This document shows, piece by piece, positions 7,303-11,346 of a stretch of DNA of 11,346 nucleotides; within the stretch, counting starts at the first letter, position 1; every line of letters starts with the position of its first letter. The stretch covers positions 1-11,346 of the forward strand of contig JAAZHB010000198.1 in assembly GCA_012510935.1 (NCBI GenBank), written 5' to 3'. The notes under the pieces are model-generated. The model did no database searches. It had not been told where the DNA came from and saw only the letters and a list, made by a program, of their open reading frames with translations. Source of the stretch: Clostridiales bacterium. GTDB taxonomy: Bacteria > Bacillota_A > Clostridia > Peptostreptococcales > Anaerovoracaceae. A program made the translations under genes and the position numbers.

Positions 7303-7869
7303 TTACTTAACGATAATCTCTCCAACTACTGTTCCTGGAAGTCCAGCAGCATTGCACTCATCTGTATCGATGTGCATTAGTGGCTCACAGTTGTTGCATC
7401 TTAAAACAACATCATCGAAGATAAGGCTTCTGTCATCGCTTGAAAGCTTAACCTGAACAACATCATTCTTAGCAAGTCCTAGCTCATCAAGGTGTGCCTG
7501 ACTTAAGTGGATATGTCTCTTAGCTACGATTGCTCCTTCTGGTGCATCGTACTCGCCAGCATCTCCAATAACCTTAACTGCAGCACTTCCTGCTGTATCT
7601 CCTGAAATTCTAATAGGAGCATCAAGACCTAGCTTACGAGCGTCAGTCTTAGCAAGTTCAACCTGGAATGGTCTGTAAGGTCCAAGAATAGCAACTCTCT
7701 CGAATGTTCCCTTAGGTCCAACAAGAGTAACTCTTCTCTCATCTACAAATCCGCCACCGCCAGAAAGCTCTTTCTTAGCCTTCATCTCTGCGTCTGCTCC
7801 AAAAATCATCTTGTAAACCTCTTCTGAAAGGTGTACGTGTCTTGCTGATGTCTCTACACTACAATTCAT
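7303..7869 (-). CDS. pduL: PduL-type phosphate acyltransferase (phosphotransacylase)
   Basis: Interconverts acyl-CoA and acyl-phosphate (propionyl-CoA or acetyl-CoA), feeding acetate or propionate kinase for ATP. The 188 residues contain the two related halves of the PduL fold. The metal-binding motifs are SARHVHLS at 8-15 (H11, H13), AKRHIHLS at 116-123 (H119, H121) and MHIDTDECNAAGL at 165-177 (H166). VTLVGPKG at 47-54 and TDARKLGLDAPIRISGD at 75-91 are also family-like. There is no N-terminal encapsulation extension and no microcompartment gene nearby, so a cytosolic housekeeping phosphotransacetylase is more likely than a propanediol-utilisation enzyme; this is inference. A GGGG loop at 37-40 replaces the more usual Gln/Pro-rich turn. 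The ATG has AAGGAG 8 bases upstream. It is a single gene with its own promoter and hairpins on both sides. Confidence 0.9.
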   Translation of the reverse strand: MNCSVETSARHVHLSEEVYKMIFGADAEMKAKKELSGGGGFVDERRVTLVGPKGTFERVAILGPYRPFQVELAKTDARKLGLDAPIRISGDTAGSAAVKVIGDAGEYDAPEGAIVAKRHIHLSQAHLDELGLAKNDVVQVKLSSDDRSLIFDDVVLRCNNCEPLMHIDTDECNAAGLPGTVVGEIIVK

Positions 7870-7934
7870 TTATAATTCTCCTTTTCTTTCTACAAGGAAT
7901 CATTTACTAATCCCTTAATTATTGATTTTCTAAA

Positions 7935-7976
7935 ATAGTTATATCATTTATCTAGCGATATTTCAATAATAACTAT
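7935..7976. promoter_or_regulatory. inverted repeat spanning the pduL promoter, possible operator
   Basis: ATAGTTAT (7935-7942) and ATAACTAT (7969-7976) form an 8-bp inverted repeat whose imperfect similarity continues inward toward GATA/TATC near 7949-7960. One arm covers the -10 element and the other lies just upstream of the -35, so a dimeric regulator could occlude the promoter. In AT-rich DNA such a repeat can also arise by chance. Confidence 0.35.
7938..7966 (-). promoter_or_regulatory. sigma-A type promoter of pduL
   Basis: On the minus strand TTGAAA (7966-7961) is separated by exactly 17 bases from TATAAC (7943-7938), and TGA directly precedes the -10, giving an extended -10 form. 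Each hexamer matches the consensus at five of six positions. Transcription would start near 7931, leaving a leader of about 60 bases before the pduL ATG. Confidence 0.75.
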
Positions 7977-8010
7977 AACAAAGACACCTAATCTTTGCCT
8001 CAATTTCAAT

Positions 8011-8055
8011 AATTAACACGGACTAAATGTGCAAGCACATCAGTCCGTGTTAATT
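8011..8055 (-). terminator. long hairpin downstream of the wall hydrolase gene
   Basis: Outer arms of 14 bp (8011-8024, AATTAACACGGACT, and 8042-8055) match perfectly. Inside them is a second 6-bp palindrome (ATGTGC at 8027-8032, GCACAT at 8035-8040). The whole can fold into one rod with a small asymmetric bulge. It lies 55 bases past the stop of the SH3b protein gene and about 140 bases upstream of pduL. On the minus strand the stem is followed by ATTGAAATT, so the T tract is weak. Most simply it is the terminator of the long secreted-protein transcript. The bases at 8056-8110 hold nothing else I recognise. Confidence 0.7.
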
Positions 8056-8110
8056 AATTCTATTTAGTTATCTCAGCTTTATTCTTCTCCCCTATTTTCT
8101 TTCAGCTATC

Positions 8111-10600
8111 TTAGCCAGGAAGAGAGTTTGAGTCAGATAGGCCGCTATAAACTGGGATTACAAATGTTAATGCTTCATTTGTTATTCCATAAGCTGAATA
8201 TGTGCTCTTAGTTGTAAGTGATTCATCATATGCCGCTCTAACATTAGTCATATATTGATGAGTTCCTACAGAATTAAGACCATTCGATGTATTAAATCTC
8301 TGATAATATACAGAATTCTGTCCTGCGTTTATATAACCGCTTGCTAAGAACTGTGAACCACCCTCTACAGAAGCCTGTTTTGTATACCATCCCTTGTCAT
8401 ACGCATACTGAAGTCCTAATAGAACAGGATTTGATGATGAATATGCGCCAATATTAAACGGATTGTAAACAGTCTTTCCATTCAGCACATAACCTGTAAT
8501 CGCAATGCTTCCGCCGCCAGTTTCCTGTCTTGCTCTTGCTGCCACTGATACTGGACTAATACCATATTTAGCGCCAGCCTCGCAGAACCAGCTTGCTTGG
8601 AATCCATTACTTGCAAGTGCAGTTCCTTGAAGAACCTTATTTACAACTTCTTCAGTCTGGTAATCTCCATGATATGATAAATCCTCAAACATGTAGATTC
8701 TATCCTCATTTAAGAAGTTACGAGGATCTAAGAAATAAGCAACCGTCTTACTGTCTGCGTTATACCACGAATTTCCATCCTTTGCGATATATGTTCCATT
8801 AATGATTGACCCAGTCGCAGTAAGGTCAGCAGGAGTTGTGCTGCTTGGTACACTTACTGTCTCTGTTACGATCTGAGGCTTAGCATCAGCTGGTGCATCA
8901 GGAACATTATATCCAATGTATTTCTCGTTGATATATACATCTACGCCTTCAAAATCAACGACATACCAAGTGCCATCATCATTTGTCATTACATCCTTTA
9001 TCTTAACTGATCCAACAGCGGAAATAACGGCCTGAAGCGATGATGAATTCTCTGCTCCTGCCCTCAAGAAAGTTGAATCAAGAATAGGTGCATCTAGGCT
9101 AGCGATGTTACCGGAAACTGAAAGATTGCTTCCCTTTGCGTAAACTGCCTTACCGTCAACATAAAGCTTATACCATACTGTATCGCTATCTTTATACTGT
9201 CCAAGAATAGGATACTGTTCGCCTTTTGCAAGATATCCAAGTCTGCTAAAGTTTGAATTTGGTAATACTTTATATTCAGTAGTATCATTTACAGTTGCCA
9301 CACCATAGTTCTCGCTGAACACTTCTTTCTCTACAACAGTTGTTCCAGTTGCACTTCCAGCTTGTACATCAACGAATTGCGCATAAATATAAGCATAGCC
9401 TTCACCATATTTAATCTTATACCAAGTATTGCTACCGTCAGAAACCTGAAGTACTATTTCAACATTGGTTCCCTTATTGTATTGTGTTAGCCATGTATTG
9501 CTAGTACTACCGCCTGATCTAACGCTAACGTCATTGTCATTAACAGTACCAGTCATTTTAACATTATATTCTTGCGTATAAAGATTTCCCTTTACATATC
9601 CCTTCTCACCAGAAGCGGTCTTAATATAATTCCACTGAGTAGAACCGCTCCACACCTCAGAAAGAAGAGTGAATGACTCCTGGTTTGCAACTGTAACACT
9701 AGTTGCACCTGATCCAGGTTTTGAATATAGTGTCAAAGAATCGCCAGCAGTAAAACTGTTCGCATCTGTTGCTCTCCAAGAAATTGGCCAGCTGCTTTCG
9801 ATAAGTGATACACCATTCTTGCTTTCCTTTGTCACTACTGTATTAAAGTCTAGCCCTGTCTCATCAGCAATGAATACCCAGTTAGGATGTGCTTCATGCA
9901 ATGCTGTCAATTGAGCCTTATATGATTCAGGAAATTTGGCAAGCTGCTCTTCAAAAGATGTTGATACATCTCCAGTAGACCCAGAATCAGTAGAGCCTGA
10001 ATCTGTTGAACCAGAGTCTGTAGAGCCTGAATCTGTTGAACTATCATCTGGTGTTTCGAATATTGAATCCGCTAACTTAACCCAAGTTGAACAAACATAT
10101 GCAGACTTACCATTGATTGTAACCTTATACCATGTAACACTCGAGCCTGTTCTGTATGCACTAAGATATGCCACAAGGTTGGTATTGTTATCTGCAGTAC
10201 CTAATCTAGTGTGTGATGTTGAAGGTCTGGATCTATAATTCAAGGCATCAGTTGTCTTACCTGTTACAGACGAATATGATACTCCGTCAATGTAGTCAGA
10301 TCTTACATAACCAGTTGATGAGGAATATTGAATTTTGTACCATATTGAAGAGGCAGATGAATCTGATGATGTAAAATGCTCACTCAATATAGTAACCTTT
10401 GTATTATTGCCTATAGCTCTTACTCTAGAGTAAGATGTTCCAGGACCACTTCTAATATTAAGGCCATCGCTTGAATTAACATATCCAATAGCAGAATTAG
10501 TTGTTGTTCCGCTTGCATAGGATATACAAAAACAAGACATCAAAATACCAATTCCAATTACGAAAATCGCTTTAGAAATTCTATTAAGTGTCGTATTCAT
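8111..10600 (-). CDS. secreted cell-wall hydrolase with six SH3b-like repeats and a C-terminal glucosaminidase domain
   Basis: An 829-residue exported protein predicted to cut peptidoglycan. A signal peptide (1-29) has a basic start, a hydrophobic core and a likely cut after SYA. Two SH3b repeats follow (about 38-105 and 112-177), then a STDSG-repeat linker (188-209). Next comes FPESYKAQLTALHEAHPNW (223-241) with TGLDFNTV and WPISWRATD, a conserved lead-in of clostridial glucosaminidases. Four more SH3b-like repeats lie at about 282-345, 350-412, 430-495 and 500-565. The C-terminal part carries AYFLDPRNFLNEDRIYMFE (621-639), ARARQETGGG (688-697, likely catalytic E693), YNPFNIGAY and FVIPVYSGL. 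SH3b repeats probably bind the wall. The ATG at 10600 has GGAGG 8 bases upstream; the in-frame start at 10615 would place that site inside the gene. It stands alone between terminators. Confidence 0.88.
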   Translation of the reverse strand: MNTTLNRISKAIFVIGIGILMSCFCISYASGTTTNSAIGYVNSSDGLNIRSGPGTSYSRVRAIGNNTKVTILSEHFTSSDSSASSIWYKIQYSSSTGYVRSDYIDGVSYSSVTGKTTDALNYRSRPSTSHTRLGTADNNTNLVAYLSAYRTGSSVTWYKVTINGKSAYVCSTWVKLADSIFETPDDSSTDSGSTDSGSTDSGSTDSGSTGDVSTSFEEQLAKFPESYKAQLTALHEAHPNWVFIADETGLDFNTVVTKESKNGVSLIESSWPISWRATDANSFTAGDSLTLYSKPGSGATSVTVANQESFTLLSEVWSGSTQWNYIKTASGEKGYVKGNLYTQEYNVKMTGTVNDNDVSVRSGGSTSNTWLTQYNKGTNVEIVLQVSDGSNTWYKIKYGEGYAYIYAQFVDVQAGSATGTTVVEKEVFSENYGVATVNDTTEYKVLPNSNFSRLGYLAKGEQYPILGQYKDSDTVWYKLYVDGKAVYAKGSNLSVSGNIASLDAPILDSTFLRAGAENSSSLQAVISAVGSVKIKDVMTNDDGTWYVVDFEGVDVYINEKYIGYNVPDAPADAKPQIVTETVSVPSSTTPADLTATGSIINGTYIAKDGNSWYNADSKTVAYFLDPRNFLNEDRIYMFEDLSYHGDYQTEEVVNKVLQGTALASNGFQASWFCEAGAKYGISPVSVAARARQETGGGSIAITGYVLNGKTVYNPFNIGAYSSSNPVLLGLQYAYDKGWYTKQASVEGGSQFLASGYINAGQNSVYYQRFNTSNGLNSVGTHQYMTNVRAAYDESLTTKSTYSAYGITNEALTFVIPVYSGLSDSNSLPG
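9976..10047 (-). repeat. tandem 15-bp repeats encoding the STDSG linker
   Basis: About five 15-bp units, alternating between two versions so that a 22-bp block is exactly repeated at 9990-10011 and 10020-10041 (period 30). They encode Ser-Thr-Asp-Ser-Gly repeats between the second SH3b repeat and the hydrolase lead-in. Such a flexible acidic linker may span the wall, and its copy number could vary between strains. Confidence 0.9.
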
Positions 10601-10628
10601 GGCTTCACCCTCCAAAGATAGTTAGATA

Positions 10629-10644
10629 ATTATAATACATTATA
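10629..10644 (-). promoter_or_regulatory. probable -10 elements of the wall hydrolase gene
   Basis: Two perfect TATAAT hexamers occur on the minus strand (10644-10639 and 10634-10629), giving leaders of roughly 20-30 bases. No good -35 is seen at 17 bases from either; the region is strongly A/T rich. The upstream tRNA terminator isolates the gene, so a promoter is expected here. Confidence 0.5.
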
Positions 10645-10675
10645 CAATAAAAATTTCACAAAATCTACAAAAACT

Positions 10676-10699
10676 AAAAAACACCGCATAAATACGGTG
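10676..10699 (-). terminator. intrinsic terminator of the tRNA cluster
   Basis: On the minus strand CACCGTA and TGCGGTG form a 7-bp stem (one G-U pair) with a TTTA loop (10682-10699), followed by TTTTTT, then AGTTTTT. It begins 8 bases after the last tRNA gene (Phe). This is the cleanest intrinsic terminator in the window. Confidence 0.92.
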
Positions 10700-10706
10700 C
10701 ATCTAG

Positions 10707-10782
10707 TGGTGCCCAGTCTCGGAATCGAACCAAGGACACGCAGATTTTCAGTCTGCTGCTCTACCAACTGAGCTAACTGGGC
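10707..10782 (-). tRNA. tRNA-Phe (GAA)
   Basis: A full 76-base cloverleaf: acceptor GCCCAGT/ACTGGGC, D arm AGCTCAGTTGGTAGAGC, anticodon stem GCAGA/TCTGC with loop CTGAAAA (anticodon GAA), T loop TTCGATT, discriminator A and encoded CCA. It is last in the cluster, just before the terminator. Confidence 0.97.
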
Positions 10783-10793
10783 ATACAATATTA

Positions 10794-10870
10794 TGGTGGG
10801 CCATCAGGGACTTGAACCCGGGACCTGCCGGTTATGAGCCGGATGCTCTGACCAACTGAGCTAATGGCCC
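10794..10870 (-). tRNA. tRNA with CAU anticodon, probably Ile2 (lysidine type), not initiator
   Basis: A 77-base cloverleaf with acceptor GGGCCAT/ATGGCCC, anticodon loop CTCATAA, discriminator A and encoded CCA. It is not initiator tRNA because positions 1 and 72 pair normally. The C4-G69 and C5-G68 pairs and the CTCATAA loop resemble tRNA-Ile2, whose anticodon C is changed to lysidine by TilS. Elongator Met is the alternative. Two stem mismatches are seen: T27 against C43 in the anticodon stem and C50 against T64 in the T stem. Confidence 0.85.
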
Positions 10871-10882
10871 TCATAAGAGTTA

Positions 10883-10959
10883 TGGTCGGGGTGGCAGGAT
10901 TTGAACCCGCGGCCCACTGGTCCCAAACCAGTTGCGCTACCAAGCTGCGCTACACCCCG
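10883..10959 (-). tRNA. tRNA-Pro (UGG), copy 2
   Basis: A 77-base cloverleaf: acceptor CGGGGTG/CACCCCG, anticodon stem ACTGG/CCAGT with loop TTTGGGA (anticodon UGG), T loop TTCAAAT, discriminator A and encoded CCA. It is identical over its full length to the gene at 10982-11058. Confidence 0.97.
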
Positions 10960-10981
10960 AAAAAATATTTAGTTTAGATAA

Positions 10982-11058
10982 TGGTCGGGGTGGCAGGATT
11001 TGAACCCGCGGCCCACTGGTCCCAAACCAGTTGCGCTACCAAGCTGCGCTACACCCCG
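10982..11058 (-). tRNA. tRNA-Pro (UGG), copy 1
   Basis: Base-for-base identical to the neighbouring tRNA-Pro gene, at a period of 99 bases. Acceptor CGGGGTG/CACCCCG, anticodon UGG, encoded CCA. The two spacers around the pair differ, so identity stops at about the gene ends. Confidence 0.97.
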
Positions 11059-11070
11059 ATGCAATAAACT

Positions 11071-11146
11071 TGGCAGGGGCAGAAGGACTCGAACCCTCGG
11101 CACGCGGTTTTGGAGACCGCTGCTCTACCAACTGAGCTATGCCCCT
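11071..11146 (-). tRNA. tRNA-Trp (CCA)
   Basis: A 76-base cloverleaf: acceptor AGGGGCA/TGCCCCT, anticodon stem GCGGT/ACCGC with loop CTCCAAA (anticodon CCA), T loop TTCGAGT, discriminator G as usual for Trp, and encoded CCA. It starts only 5 bases after the Ser-GCU gene. Confidence 0.97.
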
Positions 11147-11149
11147 ATA

Positions 11150-11243
<94 letters not shown>

Positions 11244-11256
11244 GCAGAAAATGACT

Positions 11257-11345
<89 letters not shown>

Positions 11346-11346
11346 A

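Noticed and set aside
7870..8010. Small gene upstream of pduL
   Set aside because: No open frame with a ribosome site is evident; the interval is explained by promoter, inverted repeat and leader.
9936..10238. Plus-strand open frame with VEPES repeats
   Set aside because: It is the antisense shadow of the STDSG linker of the wall hydrolase, with no ribosome site or family likeness.
10525..10540. Possible lipobox in the wall hydrolase signal peptide (LMSC, Cys at residue 23)
   Set aside because: Met at -2 is atypical and a good signal peptidase I site (SYA) follows, so I prefer a secreted protein, not a lipoprotein.

Overview
The window looks like ordinary chromosome of an AT-rich Gram-positive anaerobe of the Clostridia (Firmicutes). 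This rests on the gene order priA-def-fmt-zinc metallopeptidase-rsmB, strong GGAGG-type ribosome binding sites, an ammonia-dependent AsnA, QueH in place of QueG, a PduL-type phosphotransacylase, tRNA genes with encoded CCA ends, and a secreted SH3b/glucosaminidase wall protein of a clostridial type. I cannot name a species.

Layout. (1) 1-4363, minus strand: a housekeeping cluster transcribed priA, def, fmt, yugP-like peptidase, rsmB (only its first 30 codons lie inside the window). It joins replication restart with N-formyl-methionine metabolism (Fmt adds the formyl group to initiator tRNA, Def removes it from new proteins) and rRNA methylation. (2) 4429-6113, minus: queH and asnA overlap by an ATGA and are driven by an extended -10 promoter at about 6143-6151. 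A hairpin with a T-rich tail separates asnA from priA. (3) 6239-7198, plus: a YhcC/YtqA-type radical SAM protein, divergent from queH, with three tandem 14-bp repeats in its leader. (4) 7303-7869, minus: a solitary PduL-type phosphate acyltransferase with its own near-consensus promoter, flanked by two long perfect hairpins. (5) 8111-10600, minus: a secreted 829-residue wall hydrolase with six SH3b-like repeats. (6) 10707-11345, minus: seven tRNA genes (in transcription order Ser-UGA, Ser-GCU, Trp-CCA, Pro-UGG twice, a CAU tRNA that looks like lysidine-type Ile2, Phe-GAA), closed by a textbook terminator.

I found no phage, transposon, CRISPR, toxin or defence genes, and no clear candidate for an undescribed system. 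The points most worth a second look are the PriA that seems to lack its winged-helix domain, the wall hydrolase whose conserved module is split by about 300 residues of SH3b repeats, the CAU tRNA with two stem mismatches, the insertion in the radical SAM protein, and the hairpins and inverted repeat around pduL.
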